Part shown: positions 9,401-19,055 of the stretch, in pieces
Layout: each line of letters opens with the position of its first letter
Position numbering within the stretch: position 1 is the first letter of the stretch
DNA from: Microlunatus speluncae
Lineage (GTDB): Bacteria > Actinomycetota > Actinomycetes > Propionibacteriales > Propionibacteriaceae
NCBI RefSeq assembly: GCF_009299835.1
Contig: NZ_VKCZ01000004.1
Coordinates: forward strand, 1 to 64,000
Length of the DNA stretch: 64,000 nt
Direction of reading: 5' to 3'
Translations under genes and position numbers: made by a program
The notes under the pieces: model-generated
The model's database searches: none
Told to the model about the DNA's origin: nothing
Seen by the model: only the letters and a program-made list of their open reading frames with translations

Positions 9401-9883
9401 TTCGAGGCCGCGCGCGAGACGTATGGTCACGTCGGCCGGCTGGACACCCTGGATTACCTGTACGGCCTGCGCTCCGGCGACGAGCACGTTGCCCGGCTGG
9501 GCAAGGGCGTCAGTTTGATCTTGGGCCTGGAGGCGATCGGCGACGCCGACGAGCGCGGCATGCGCACCGTCATGTGCACGCTCAACGGCCAGCTCCGGCC
9601 GATCCGGGTCCGCGACAATTCGATCAAGGTCGACGTCAAGGCCGCAGAACGGGCCGACTCGAGCAATCCGGGCCACGTCGCCGCGCCGTTCGCCGGCGTC
9701 GTCAGCGTGACCGTCGCCGAGGGTGATCAGGTCGAGGCCGGCGCCACCGTCGCCACGATCGAGGCGATGAAGATGGAAGCCTCGATCACCGCCCCGATCG
9801 CCGGCACGGTGCAACGCCTCGCCATCGGCCGCGTCCAGCAGGCAGAGGGCGGCGACCTCGTCCTGGTCATCAACCCCTCATGA
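6476..9883 (+). CDS. pyc: Pyruvate carboxylase
   Basis: A full-length 1,135-residue biotin enzyme that carboxylates pyruvate to oxaloacetate, the main anaplerotic step feeding the TCA cycle. The domains are in the usual order: biotin carboxylase (1 to about 450; MFAKVLVANRGEIAVRAFRA, ATP-grasp loop GGGGRGMR, IEMNPRIQVEHTVTEE), carboxyltransferase (about 530-850; DTTFRDAHQSLLATRVRTKD, metal-binding HLHTHDTAGG), tetramerisation region, and a C-terminal biotinyl domain with EAMKMEA, biotin on Lys1099. Length and motifs match single-chain bacterial and eukaryotic pyruvate carboxylases. It stands alone with its own promoter. Confidence 0.97.
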   Translation: MFAKVLVANRGEIAVRAFRAAYELGAATVAVYPYEDRNAVHRIKADEAYLIGEKGHPVRAYLDVAEIIRAAKQCGADAIYPGYGFLSENPDLARACDEAGITFIGPPADVLELAGNKVRALAAAKEAGIPTLRSTPPSDDEETLLAGASEIGFPVFVKAVAGGGGRGMRRVDTPEALPEALAAAMREAEGAFGDPTVFIEQAVGRPRHIEVQVLADNTGETMHLFERDCSIQRRHQKVVEIAPAPNISEELRAALCADAVKFARSLGYSCAGTVEFLVETEGERAGQHVFIEMNPRIQVEHTVTEEITDVDLVQAQLRIASGETLEDLGLSQDVVRINGAALQCRITTEDPANGFRPDTGTITAYRSAGGAGVRLDGGTAATGAEISAHFDSMLVKLTCRGRTFPAAIARARRALAEFRIRGVSTNIPFLQAVLEDHDFLAGDVSTGFIEQRPELLTTHAPGDRGTRLLRWLAEVTVNQPNGEPPTLLDPGEKRPAGVDLAQPSPHGSRQRLLELGPEGFAADLRARTGVEVTDTTFRDAHQSLLATRVRTKDLLRIAPYVGRMTPELFSVECWGGATYDVALRFLNEDPWERLAALRYNMPGLCLQMLLRGRNTVGYTPYPAKVTSSFVAEAAEVGIDIFRIFDALNDVEQMRPAIEAVRETGTTIAEVALCYSGDLSNPGEDLYTLDYYLRLAERMVEAGAHILAIKDMAGLLRPPAARTLVSALRDRFDLPVHLHTHDTAGGQIGTLLAAVDAGVDAVDVASAPMSSTTSQPPASALVAALANTERSTNLDLRAVMDLEPYWEAVRKIYLPFESGLPSPTGRVYDHEIPGGQLSNLRQQAIALGLGDKFEQIEAMYTAANRILGRPTKVTPSSKVVGDLALHLVAVGADPADFAENPANYDVPDSVIGFLNGELGDPPGGWPEPFRTKALQGRKVPATRGELNDEDSAALDKPGRDRQMTLNRLLFPGPTKEFEAARETYGHVGRLDTLDYLYGLRSGDEHVARLGKGVSLILGLEAIGDADERGMRTVMCTLNGQLRPIRVRDNSIKVDVKAAERADSSNPGHVAAPFAGVVSVTVAEGDQVEAGATVATIEAMKMEASITAPIAGTVQRLAIGRVQQAEGGDLVLVINPS

Positions 9884-9886
9884 CAG

Positions 9887-9958
9887 ACCTTCGCCCCACT
9901 TGCTCGCTCTTCGCGCCATCTGTTTAGGGGGCGAGGGTCGAGAAGGTGGGGCGAAGGT
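9887..9958. repeat. Long-loop inverted repeat after pyc
   Basis: ACCTTCGCCCCACTT (9887-9901) is nearly the reverse complement of AAGGTGGGGCGAAGGT (9943-9958); 14 to 15 bases pair across a 41-base spacer. It begins just past the pyc stop codon. It could fold in the transcript as a terminator-like or protective structure, though there is no U-tract. The rest of 9,884-10,025 holds nothing else I recognise. Confidence 0.5.
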
Positions 9959-10025
9959 GGGGTCGCCTCTGGTGATCAAGCCGGCCTGGCTGGACAGCGG
10001 GACTGCCATCATGATCAGCTGAACT

Positions 10026-10748
10026 GTGCCGACATCGCAGATCCTGGACTGGCCCGACTGCATCAACGTTCGTGATCTTGGGGGATTGGCGACAGCCGGC
10101 GGTGGGCGGATCGCGGCCGGGGCGTTGATCAGATCGGACAATCTGACCCGGCTGACCGAGGCTGGGATCAAGATCGTCCGGGAGGCCGGGATCGGTCGGA
10201 TCCTTGACCTCCGATCAGCGGCGGAGTGCGAGCACGACCCGTCGCCGTTCGCCGGTGAAGCGCTGCACTGCAACCGAATCCTGGCCCGGCCGGATGATCC
10301 GTGGGACCCGGCGTTGCGCCTCGGCGAGAACTACGTGATCAACCTGGACCTCAATCCCGACCTGTACGCCGCCGCCGTCGAGGCGGTCGCCACCGCTCCG
10401 GCCGGCGCTGTCGTGGTGCACTGTCATTCCGGCAAGGACCGGTCCGGCACGGTGGTGGCGCTCGCCCTCAGCCTGGCCGGAGTGTCGGCCGAGGCGATCG
10501 CGGCCGACTATGCCGCGGTCAGTGAGCAGACCCGCGCCCTCTTCAACGAGTGGCTCGCCGCGGCGACGGATCCGACCGAACGTGAGCAGTTGGCCGAGGA
10601 GCTCAGCAGTCGGCCGGAGACGATGATCGCGATGCTTGATCATCTCGACAGCGGCTACGGCGGCACCGAGGCCTACCTGCGGCGCGGCGGACTCGGCAGC
10701 GAAGCCGTCGACCGCCTGCGGTCCCGGCTGATCGAGTCGGCCGGCTGA
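10026..10748 (+). CDS. Tyrosine-protein phosphatase family protein
   Basis: A 240-residue cytoplasmic phosphatase of the Y_phosphatase3/IphP type. The opening DWPDCINVRDLGGLAT matches the family's NFRDLGG motif, and the catalytic loop HCHSGKDRSGT carries Cys133 and Arg139 in the Cys-X5-Arg signature. Substrates in this family include phosphotyrosine proteins and sometimes phosphoinositides; nothing here specifies the target. The GTG at 10026 is the only start that keeps the complete N-terminal motif. Confidence 0.9.
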   Translation: MPTSQILDWPDCINVRDLGGLATAGGGRIAAGALIRSDNLTRLTEAGIKIVREAGIGRILDLRSAAECEHDPSPFAGEALHCNRILARPDDPWDPALRLGENYVINLDLNPDLYAAAVEAVATAPAGAVVVHCHSGKDRSGTVVALALSLAGVSAEAIAADYAAVSEQTRALFNEWLAAATDPTEREQLAEELSSRPETMIAMLDHLDSGYGGTEAYLRRGGLGSEAVDRLRSRLIESAG

Positions 10749-10780
10749 CCCGGACCCCCCCGGACCACTATCCTCACCGG

Positions 10781-11305
10781 GTGACCGTACCTGTGCAGAG
10801 TCCGGACCTGACCCGGCCGCGGGTCGCCCTGGTGCTGATCGCCGCGATGGTGCTCGCCCCGCTCGGAGCCCTGATCTGTGGTCTGATCAGCTTCGCGACC
10901 ATGATGGCCGGCTGGGATCACCTGCCGTTCCGGTTCCTGTTCTACACGCCGGTCGACTTTCCTTATCCGATTCGGCCGGAGCGCCTGCTCTTCACCCTGC
11001 TCGGCCTGGTCGTCCTGGCCGCGGTGGTGCTGCTGATCACCTGGCTCGTGACGCGGGCGGCGGACCGGCGACGCGGCTTCGCGGCAGTCCTGTTCGGCAC
11101 CTGGTTCGCGGCGATCGCCGGTGGCTGGCTGGCCACGCTGGCGACCTTCCCGGTGATGATGATCTTCTACCAGTACCCGGCCGAGAGGATCCCTCTGCTG
11201 CTCGCGGGACAGGTCGGCGCCGGTGGTGGTTGGGGGCTGTACTGGGGCTGGCTGACCGGGCTGGTCTGTGCCCTCATTTTCACCGCCAGCAACCGGAAGT
11301 CGTAG
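10781..11305 (+). CDS. Small integral membrane protein, function unknown
   Basis: A 174-residue protein with four likely membrane segments: about 11-37 (VALVLIAAMVLAPLGALICG), 65-86, 100-130 and 148-170, and a cytoplasmic loop TRAADRRRG. I recognise no family. GTG at 10781 follows a TATCCT box (10769-10774) by six bases, so the start is probably leaderless. Codon use is as GC-rich as the neighbours, so the gene is probably real. It is followed nine bases later by the MazG-like gene and the two may be linked. Confidence 0.7.
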   Translation: MTVPVQSPDLTRPRVALVLIAAMVLAPLGALICGLISFATMMAGWDHLPFRFLFYTPVDFPYPIRPERLLFTLLGLVVLAAVVLLITWLVTRAADRRRGFAAVLFGTWFAAIAGGWLATLATFPVMMIFYQYPAERIPLLLAGQVGAGGGWGLYWGWLTGLVCALIFTASNRKS

Positions 11306-11314
11306 GGTCGGACC

Positions 11315-11608
11315 ATGGAGTTGCGTGAACTGTCCGATCAGGTCGAGATCCGGTCGGAGTCCTACGGCCGGCACTTCGGGGTCGAGCGGACCCCGGAATG
11401 GATGATGCTGAAGCTGAACGAGGAGGTCGGGGAGTTGACCCGCGCCTTCCTGATCCGCACCGGCCAGTCTCGTGATCACGGGTTCAACGTCGAGGACGCC
11501 GACGACATCCTCGGCGAGGAGATGGCCGATGTGTTCGCGCACGTGCTGCTGCTGGCCCGCCACCACGGCGTCGACCTCGAGGCCGAGGTCAAGAAGAAGT
11601 GGCTCTGA
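11315..11608 (+). CDS. MazG-like nucleotide pyrophosphohydrolase
   Basis: A 97-residue all-alpha NTP pyrophosphatase of the MazG/PRA-PH superfamily. The two metal-binding signatures are visible: KLNEEVGELTRAF (the E-x-x-E helix) and EEMADVFAHVLLLAR (the E-x-x-D helix). Such enzymes hydrolyse (d)NTPs to NMP and pyrophosphate, often as house-cleaning enzymes. TAGGGT six bases upstream of the ATG suggests a leaderless transcript, although the gene also follows the membrane-protein gene closely. The 3' end overlaps the convergent araC-type gene by 20 bp. Confidence 0.85.
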   Translation: MELRELSDQVEIRSESYGRHFGVERTPEWMMLKLNEEVGELTRAFLIRTGQSRDHGFNVEDADDILGEEMADVFAHVLLLARHHGVDLEAEVKKKWL

Positions 11609-12368
11609 TCCGGCGGGGTGAATCGCCCAGCCAGGCGTGACAGAAGTTGTTGAAGTTCTGCAGGTCGTGGATGCCGACGCTGGCCGCGATCGAGCCGATC
11701 GATTGAGTCGTCTCGGTCAACAGGTGCCGCACCCGGTCTGAGCGGCGCCGCCGCAGATAGTGCCCGACCCCGGAGCCGAACCGCTGCTGGAACAGCCGGT
11801 TCAGGTGGCTGGCCGAGAGGTGGGACGCCCGGGCGATGTCGTCGACCCTGATGGTCCGGGCCAGGTTGGCCTCGATGTACGCGACCGCCTCGGCCACCGC
11901 GGGATGATCACCGGCGGCAGCCGGGTCCGGTCGACCGCCCCGGACCGCGGCCCGCCAGAGGATCGCCCACAGCTCGGCCGATCGCCGGGCCGATCCTGCC
12001 GTGATCACCGCGGTGAGCCGGGAGCGGATCGCGGCGGCCTCGTCACCGAGATCCTGGATCACCGGGGCCGGCACGGCCGGGCCGCGAGCGGGCAACCGCA
12101 GGTGGGCGTAGAGGTGTTCCGACGGCCCGCGATAGCGGAACTCCATCGGCGTGCCGGCCGGGATGATGCTCAGCGAGCCGGGACGGATCGGATGGACGAC
12201 GCCGTCCACCCTGACCTCGGCCCGGTAGTCGTACAGGTGCACCGAGCAGAGTTCGGGCAGCAGCCACTGCTCGACCGGCTCCCGCACGCCGTGCCGGCCG
12301 AGGCCGATGGTCACGACCCGGGGCGGGCTCTCGATCCGTAGTGCGACGGTTGAGCCGGAATCGGACAT
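11589..12368 (-). CDS. AraC-family transcriptional regulator
   Basis: A 259-residue regulator with an N-terminal cupin-like sensor (about 10-110) and a C-terminal double helix-turn-helix (about 155-255). The second HTH reads SIGSIAASVGIHDLQNFNNFCH, including the AraC signature region ahead of SPRRIR. The ATG at 12368 lies six bases after TAGAAA, a weak leaderless box. It is divergent, across 71 bp, from the phytanoyl-CoA dioxygenase-like gene, which is its likely target. Confidence 0.9.
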   Translation of the reverse strand: MSDSGSTVALRIESPPRVVTIGLGRHGVREPVEQWLLPELCSVHLYDYRAEVRVDGVVHPIRPGSLSIIPAGTPMEFRYRGPSEHLYAHLRLPARGPAVPAPVIQDLGDEAAAIRSRLTAVITAGSARRSAELWAILWRAAVRGGRPDPAAAGDHPAVAEAVAYIEANLARTIRVDDIARASHLSASHLNRLFQQRFGSGVGHYLRRRRSDRVRHLLTETTQSIGSIAASVGIHDLQNFNNFCHAWLGDSPRRIRATSS

Positions 12369-12439
12369 GATCGGTTTCTACCACTGATCGATCGGTCCGG
12401 ACCACGTGCCGGAGGCCCGGATTTCGTACGCTCACGGGC

Positions 12440-13354
12440 ATGAGAGCAGCGATCAGCCGCAACGATGATCAACTCGGCAACGTCCGGATGCGCGCCGGCA
12501 ACCACGGCAGCCTGACCGCGGCCCAGGTCGAGCAGTACGACACCGAGGGCTATCTGGTGATCAACGACCTGCTCTCCGACGAGGACATGGCGCCGGTCCG
12601 AGCCGCGCTGACCGAGAAGGTGGACCGGATCGCGGCCGAGCTGCTGGCCGCCGGCAAGATCACCGATCCGCTGACCGGGATCGGGTTCCCCTACCGGCTG
12701 GCCCGGCTGTTCGACGGGCTGACCGGCGACGACTTCCTGCAGTACGGGCGCAGCTGGCGAGACCGGATCGCCGGCTACCACACGCTGATGAGCAACCCGA
12801 AGGTGCTGGACGCGGTGGAGAGCCTGATCGGCCCGGAGATCTTCGCCAACCCGGTCTACAACGTCCGGCCCAAGGTGCCGCGGATCGCGGCCGGCGCCGT
12901 GCCCTGGCACCAGGACAAGTCCTATTGGCCGGACGCCAACTCCAACCCGGTGATCACGGTCTGGATCTCCTTCGTCGACGCGACCCTGGAGAACGGCTGC
13001 CTGCACGTCTATCCGCGGACCCAACGACACCGGGTGATGAACTTCGAGGCCGAGCAACGATCCGGGACCGGCTACCTGACCCTCGGCGCCGACGAGCTCG
13101 AGCTGGAGCCCGCCCGCGTCGTGGCCCTGCCGGTGCCGGCCGGCGCGGCGATCCTGTTCAACGACCGGCTGGTGCACAGCTCGACCCCCAACGACGCCGA
13201 TCACGTCCGGTGGAGCGTCGACCTGCGCTATCAGCCGACCGATCAGGACCCGATGCCGCAGCACGGCGCCGGCTTCCTGGCCCGGAGCCGGCAGCACCCG
13301 CAGCGGGTCGCCACCCTCGATGACTGGCTGGCCGAGCGCCCGGAACACCCGTAA
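12440..13354 (+). CDS. Phytanoyl-CoA dioxygenase (PhyH) family protein
   Basis: A 304-residue Fe(II)/2-oxoglutarate-dependent dioxygenase fold. It starts with the typical LTAAQVEQYDTEGYLVIND region; the facial metal triad is His157/Asp159 (WHQDKSYW) and a distal His in LVHSSTPNDADHVR, with Arg for 2-oxoglutarate in VRWSVDLRY. Members hydroxylate many small molecules, and the substrate cannot be read here. TACGCT (12427-12432) lies seven bases before the ATG. The divergent AraC regulator suggests inducible catabolism of a small compound. Confidence 0.9.
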   Translation: MRAAISRNDDQLGNVRMRAGNHGSLTAAQVEQYDTEGYLVINDLLSDEDMAPVRAALTEKVDRIAAELLAAGKITDPLTGIGFPYRLARLFDGLTGDDFLQYGRSWRDRIAGYHTLMSNPKVLDAVESLIGPEIFANPVYNVRPKVPRIAAGAVPWHQDKSYWPDANSNPVITVWISFVDATLENGCLHVYPRTQRHRVMNFEAEQRSGTGYLTLGADELELEPARVVALPVPAGAAILFNDRLVHSSTPNDADHVRWSVDLRYQPTDQDPMPQHGAGFLARSRQHPQRVATLDDWLAERPEHP

Positions 13355-13447
13355 CCACCAACGCCCGGAAAGTACGTAGAACAACGGATCACACGGCGGG
13401 CCGAAAACTCCGATACTGGCAGAACCAACCATCGGGGGGAGCGACCC

Positions 13448-14815
13448 ATGACCACACTCGAAGCCGGGCTTCGCGCGGCCGCCAACGGATTCGCCGGAGA
13501 GTTGATCTTCGCCGACGATCCCGGCTACGACGAACTCCGCAGGATCTGGAACGGCGCCATCGATCGACGCCCCACCCTGATCGCCCGCTGCACCTCGGCC
13601 GCGGACGTCGCGGCGGCGATCGGCCTTGCCCGCGCCAACGCGCTGCCGATCGCGGTCCGCGGCGGCGGGCACAGCATCCCCGGCCATTCGGCGGTCGACG
13701 GCGGTGTCGTGGTCGACCTCAGCCGGATGCGTCGGGTCGAGGTCGACGCCGAACGCAGGATCGCCGTCGCCGAGGGCGGGGCCCTGCTGGCTGATCTTGA
13801 TGCCGCGACCCAGCAACACGGCCTGGCGACCACCGGCGGCCTGGTCTCCCACACCGGCATCGGCGGGCTCACGCTCGGCGGCGGGATGGGTTGGCTGGCC
13901 CGCAAACACGGTCTGACCTGCGACAACCTGCTGGAGGTCGAGCTGGTCACCGCCGCCGGCGAGATCATCACCGCCAACGCCGAACAGCATCCGGACCTGT
14001 TCTGGGCCCTGCGCGGCGGCGGTGGCAACTTCGGTGTCGTGACCAGGTTCAGCTATCGGCTGCACCCGCTCGGCCCGGTCTTCGCCGGCTCGGTGATCTA
14101 CGACGGTGCGGACGCGGCCAGCCTGTTCCGGAGGTTCCGGGAGTTCGGCGCCGGCGCCCCGGATGAGGTCGGCCAGGTGCTGGTGTTGACGACCGCGCCG
14201 CCCGCACCGTACATCCCGGAATCGTTGCGCGGCCGGCCGGCCGTGATCATCGCCGGCTGTTACGCGGGCCCGGCCGAGGAGGGGGAGCGGGTGCTGGATC
14301 CGTTGCGCCGGCTCGGCACCCCGGTGGTCGACCAGTTCCAGCCGATGCCGTATCCGGTGCTGCAGCAGACCATCGATCCGATGTCGGAGCACGGGCTGGG
14401 CCGCTATCTCAAGGCCTCCCTGCACGAGGAGATCGACGACCCGACGATCGACCTGCTGATCGAGCACAAGCAGGCCACCCCGTCACCGTTCGCGATGGTG
14501 ATGGTGACCGCGGTCGGCGGCGCGATCGCCCGGGTCCCGGCCGACGCGACCGCCTACGCACCCCGGTCGGCCCGGTGGGCGGTCGAGTTCCACGACAGCT
14601 GGTTGCCCGGTCAGGACGGTGCCGCCGCCCGGGAGTGGACTCGGGCGGGTTCGCGACAGTTGCCGGCGCCGGTGGTCGGCAGTTACGTCAACTTCCTCAT
14701 CGACGAGGGCCCGGAGGCGGCCTATCCGACGCCGACGTACGCGCGGCTGCGGCAGGTGAAGCAGGACTGGGACCCGGACAACGTGTTCCGGCTGAACCAG
14801 AACATCGCGCCTTAG
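13448..14815 (+). CDS. FAD-binding (BBE-type) oxidoreductase, mono-covalent flavin type
   Basis: A 455-residue PCMH/VAO-fold flavoprotein. The FAD-linking His75 sits in VRGGGHSIPGHSAVDGG. The second covalent site, a Cys in berberine-bridge-type enzymes, is absent: that stretch reads TTGGLVSHTGIGGLTLGGGM, so the flavin is probably linked by His alone. The C-terminal BBE motif is RLRQVKQDWDPDNVFRLNQ. Members oxidise sugars, alkaloids and other alcohols. A GGGGGAG ribosome site precedes the ATG. A second BBE-type gene lies at 62,214-63,611. Confidence 0.9.
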   Translation: MTTLEAGLRAAANGFAGELIFADDPGYDELRRIWNGAIDRRPTLIARCTSAADVAAAIGLARANALPIAVRGGGHSIPGHSAVDGGVVVDLSRMRRVEVDAERRIAVAEGGALLADLDAATQQHGLATTGGLVSHTGIGGLTLGGGMGWLARKHGLTCDNLLEVELVTAAGEIITANAEQHPDLFWALRGGGGNFGVVTRFSYRLHPLGPVFAGSVIYDGADAASLFRRFREFGAGAPDEVGQVLVLTTAPPAPYIPESLRGRPAVIIAGCYAGPAEEGERVLDPLRRLGTPVVDQFQPMPYPVLQQTIDPMSEHGLGRYLKASLHEEIDDPTIDLLIEHKQATPSPFAMVMVTAVGGAIARVPADATAYAPRSARWAVEFHDSWLPGQDGAAAREWTRAGSRQLPAPVVGSYVNFLIDEGPEAAYPTPTYARLRQVKQDWDPDNVFRLNQNIAP

Positions 14816-15471
14816 CCAACGACCCAGAAGCCGATCAGGTCCGGAGTCGGCCGGCCCAGTTGCGGCGCCACGTCGGCCCAGTGGACGAAGCCGTCCAGCC
14901 AGGTGACCAGGCCGGAGACCAGTTCCTGCTGCTCCGGCGTCTTGACCTCCGGCATCGCCGCCCGGTAGGCCGACGCCATCCCGAGCGCCTTGTGGTACGG
15001 GTGATAGCCGACGATCAGGCCCTGCACCGGGACCAGGTTGACGCTGGTCGAGGAGTTGAGCAGGTGCCGCAAGCCGACCGCCGCGGACACGCCGCCGCGG
15101 GCCAGCGCGAAGTCGAGATCGTCCAGGGAGCGGGAGGTGAGCTCGAGCTTGGAGGAGCCCCAGGCCGAGCCGGCGACCAGCACCTCGAGCAGGCGCCAGG
15201 TGGCGCCGACCCGCTCCGGCGGGATGTAGGACCCGTTCAGCAGCGCGTCCACGTCGGCCGGCAGCGGCTGGGTCGGCGAGATCACCGGGGCGTTGGGATC
15301 CCGGCGGAAGATCGGCCCGAGCCGGGACAGCAGGCCGCCGCCCTGCGCCGCCGGCACCGGCCCCAATGCCCGGTTGGCGACCTCGCGCAGCCGGGCCGCT
15401 TCCTCCGGGCGAGCGCCGAACATGCCGCGGACCTCATCGATCCCGATCGCGTACAACCGGAGCTCACCCAT
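14812..15471 (-). CDS. Conserved hypothetical protein, about 219 residues
   Basis: I do not recognise the family. The soluble protein opens MGELRLYAIGIDEVRGMFGA, has a proline-rich middle (ISPTQPLPADVDALLNG) and a C-terminal part rich in aromatic residues (VTWLDGFVHWADVAPQLG). No signal peptide or membrane segment is visible. TACGGT six bases ahead of the ATG supports a leaderless start. The stop overlaps that of the convergent flavoprotein gene by four bases. Codon use supports a real gene. Confidence 0.7.
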   Translation of the reverse strand: MGELRLYAIGIDEVRGMFGARPEEAARLREVANRALGPVPAAQGGGLLSRLGPIFRRDPNAPVISPTQPLPADVDALLNGSYIPPERVGATWRLLEVLVAGSAWGSSKLELTSRSLDDLDFALARGGVSAAVGLRHLLNSSTSVNLVPVQGLIVGYHPYHKALGMASAYRAAMPEVKTPEQQELVSGLVTWLDGFVHWADVAPQLGRPTPDLIGFWVVG

Positions 15472-15551
15472 GTACGAACCGTAATGGAGCGCTGACTCGA
15501 CATGCCAGACCCAACCCGGCTGCGCCGCGCGTCGTGCGCGACACTGGGGCG

Positions 15552-15653
15552 GTGACCCCCCGAACCAGACGCGCCATCGTCACCGGCGTGCTGATCGGCC
15601 TGCTCGCCGTGGTCGCGATCGCCGCGATCTGGCAGGGCCTCGGCTCCGGTTAG
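15552..15653 (+). CDS. 33-residue single-span membrane microprotein
   Basis: A GTG at 15552 opens a 33-residue frame, with a basic N-terminus (VTPRTRRAIV) followed by one hydrophobic span of about 20 residues and a short polar tail. GACACT lies six bases ahead of the GTG, the same arrangement as before pdxH (GACACT, six bases, GTG), which supports a leaderless transcript. Its stop codon overlaps the stop of the convergent DUF2231 gene. Function unknown. Confidence 0.5.
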   Translation: MTPRTRRAIVTGVLIGLLAVVAIAAIWQGLGSG

Positions 15654-16105
15654 CCCCAGACCGCGGTCGACCCGGAATGGCCGGCGCGGAACACCTGCAC
15701 CGAAGCGCCGATCCCGCTGATCACCGCCAGCGCCATCCCGACCCAGCTGGCGACCCGGAGCCCGGTCCCCTTCCGGCCGCGATCGATCAGGTGCTGCAGG
15801 ACGGTGACCGACAGCGCGCCGAGGAACAGCAGCACCACCCACGGCCAGAGCCCGACGGCGATCTCGGAATGCGCGGTCATCGCCTCGGTCGGCCGCGGGA
15901 ACGACTCGTACAGCGACTGACCCGCCCGCTGCGCCACGAAGGTCGAGACCATCGCGATCAGCCCGAACGCCGAGGTCAGCCAGCCGTAGCGACGACGGAC
16001 CCAGACCGAGACCGAGATCGCGATCGCTCCGACCGCCGAGAGCGGCACGAAGATCACGACGGCGTGGACGACCAGTGGATGCAGCGGCAACCCGTCAATC
16101 TCCAT
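15650..16105 (-). CDS. DUF2231 domain membrane protein
   Basis: A 151-residue inner-membrane protein with four hydrophobic segments (about 14-34, 41-62, 84-104 and 118-140). The N-terminus MEIDGLPLHPLVVHAVVIF is diagnostic of DUF2231, whose conserved HPL..H may bind a metal or haem. Function is unknown; neighbours give no clue. Confidence 0.85.
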   Translation of the reverse strand: MEIDGLPLHPLVVHAVVIFVPLSAVGAIAISVSVWVRRRYGWLTSAFGLIAMVSTFVAQRAGQSLYESFPRPTEAMTAHSEIAVGLWPWVVLLFLGALSVTVLQHLIDRGRKGTGLRVASWVGMALAVISGIGASVQVFRAGHSGSTAVWG

Positions 16106-16213
16106 GCTTGAACCTTAAACAGTCTTGGCGCGGCGAACCATAGCTTGGTCCGCCGTCGGCATCACGTACGCTCTGGTGAGCGGGGAATGCATCGCGAAAC
16201 GGAGGACAAACGG

Positions 16214-17236
16214 ATGGTGCGGACGGCCGGTCGCGTCCTGCTGTCGGTGCTGGTGTTGCTCCCGCTCTCCCTCTGTCTGTGGGCGGTGGCGCCGCGCGCC
16301 GCGGTCGCCAAGGACGAGGTGGCCTTCACCATCGGCGACGAGCGGATCAAGGAGTCGTCGGGGCTGGCCACCGATCCGGACAACAACTGCTACTGGACCG
16401 TGAACGACTCCGGCGACGAGGGCCGCGCCTTCGCCCTGGACGAGGACGGCGAGGTGACCGGGACGCTGTCGTTCGGTGCCGAGCCCACCGACATCGAGGC
16501 GGTCGCGATGCACAACGGCCGCCTCTACCTCGGCGACATCGGCGACAACGACACCGAACGCGAGTTCGTCACGGTCTACTTCTTCGACAACCCCGATCCG
16601 GACGGCGGAAAGCAGTCCTACCGCTCGTACGACTTCGAATACCCGGACGGCCCCCGCGACGCCGAGGCCCTCTTCGTCGACGACGACGGTCGGCTCTACA
16701 TCGTCAGCAAGGAAGGCAAGGGTGGCATCTATGCCGCCCCGGAGGAGCCGTCCCGGCAGGGCATCAACGAGCTGAAACGGGTCGGCGACGCCCCCGCCTT
16801 CGTCACCGACGCGGTGTCGCTGCCGGACGGGCAGGGAGTCGCCCTGCGTACGTACGTCTCGGTCGAGGTGCTGGACCCGGACAGCTATGACCTGATCGGC
16901 CGGGCGCCGCTGCCGTTCCAGCGGCAGGGTGAGTCGATCACCGTCTCGCTGGACGGCGAGAAGCTGATGGTCGGCAGCGAGGGCGAGAAGTCCGACGTCT
17001 ACTCCGTCGACATCCCGGCCGAGGTCAAGGACGCGGCCGAGGGCGAGAGCCAGCCGCCGGAGTCGAAGAAGCCGTCGACGCCCAAGGACTCGAGCCAGGC
17101 TCCGCCGCCGTCAGCGACGGAATCGGCGGCGCCCCCGCCGGCCGACAACCGGGGCGGGACGTTCTTCTCGCTCGGCGCGGCCGCGGTGGTCGCGCTGATC
17201 GCCGGCCTGGTGGTCGCGCTGATCAAGAAACGCTGA
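16214..17236 (+). CDS. Secreted, C-terminally membrane-anchored beta-propeller-like protein
   Basis: The ATG at 16214 follows GGAGG by eight bases; upstream in-frame codons have no ribosome site. The 340-residue product has a Sec signal peptide (about 1-32, ending AAVA), a globular part rich in short beta repeats with DxDG-type turns (LYLGDIGDND, DAEALFVDDDGRLYIVSKEG) resembling a propeller, a Pro/Ser-rich linker at about 275-310, and a final membrane span followed by KKR. The layout means an extracellular domain held at the membrane. No catalytic residues are evident. Function unknown. Confidence 0.75.
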   Translation: MVRTAGRVLLSVLVLLPLSLCLWAVAPRAAVAKDEVAFTIGDERIKESSGLATDPDNNCYWTVNDSGDEGRAFALDEDGEVTGTLSFGAEPTDIEAVAMHNGRLYLGDIGDNDTEREFVTVYFFDNPDPDGGKQSYRSYDFEYPDGPRDAEALFVDDDGRLYIVSKEGKGGIYAAPEEPSRQGINELKRVGDAPAFVTDAVSLPDGQGVALRTYVSVEVLDPDSYDLIGRAPLPFQRQGESITVSLDGEKLMVGSEGEKSDVYSVDIPAEVKDAAEGESQPPESKKPSTPKDSSQAPPPSATESAAPPPADNRGGTFFSLGAAAVVALIAGLVVALIKKR

Positions 17237-17240
17237 TCCG

Positions 17241-19035
<1,795 letters not shown>

Positions 19036-19055
<20 letters not shown>

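Noticed and set aside
6419..9814. A 1,131-codon open frame antisense to pyc
   Set aside because: It mirrors the codon structure of a fully convincing pyruvate carboxylase; in GC-rich DNA the antisense frame stays open because third positions are G or C. Its translation is rich in Arg, Gly and Asp with no domain.
12311..14467. A 718-codon minus-strand frame across the PhyH and BBE-type genes
   Set aside because: It overlaps two well-supported genes on the other strand and has compositional bias only.
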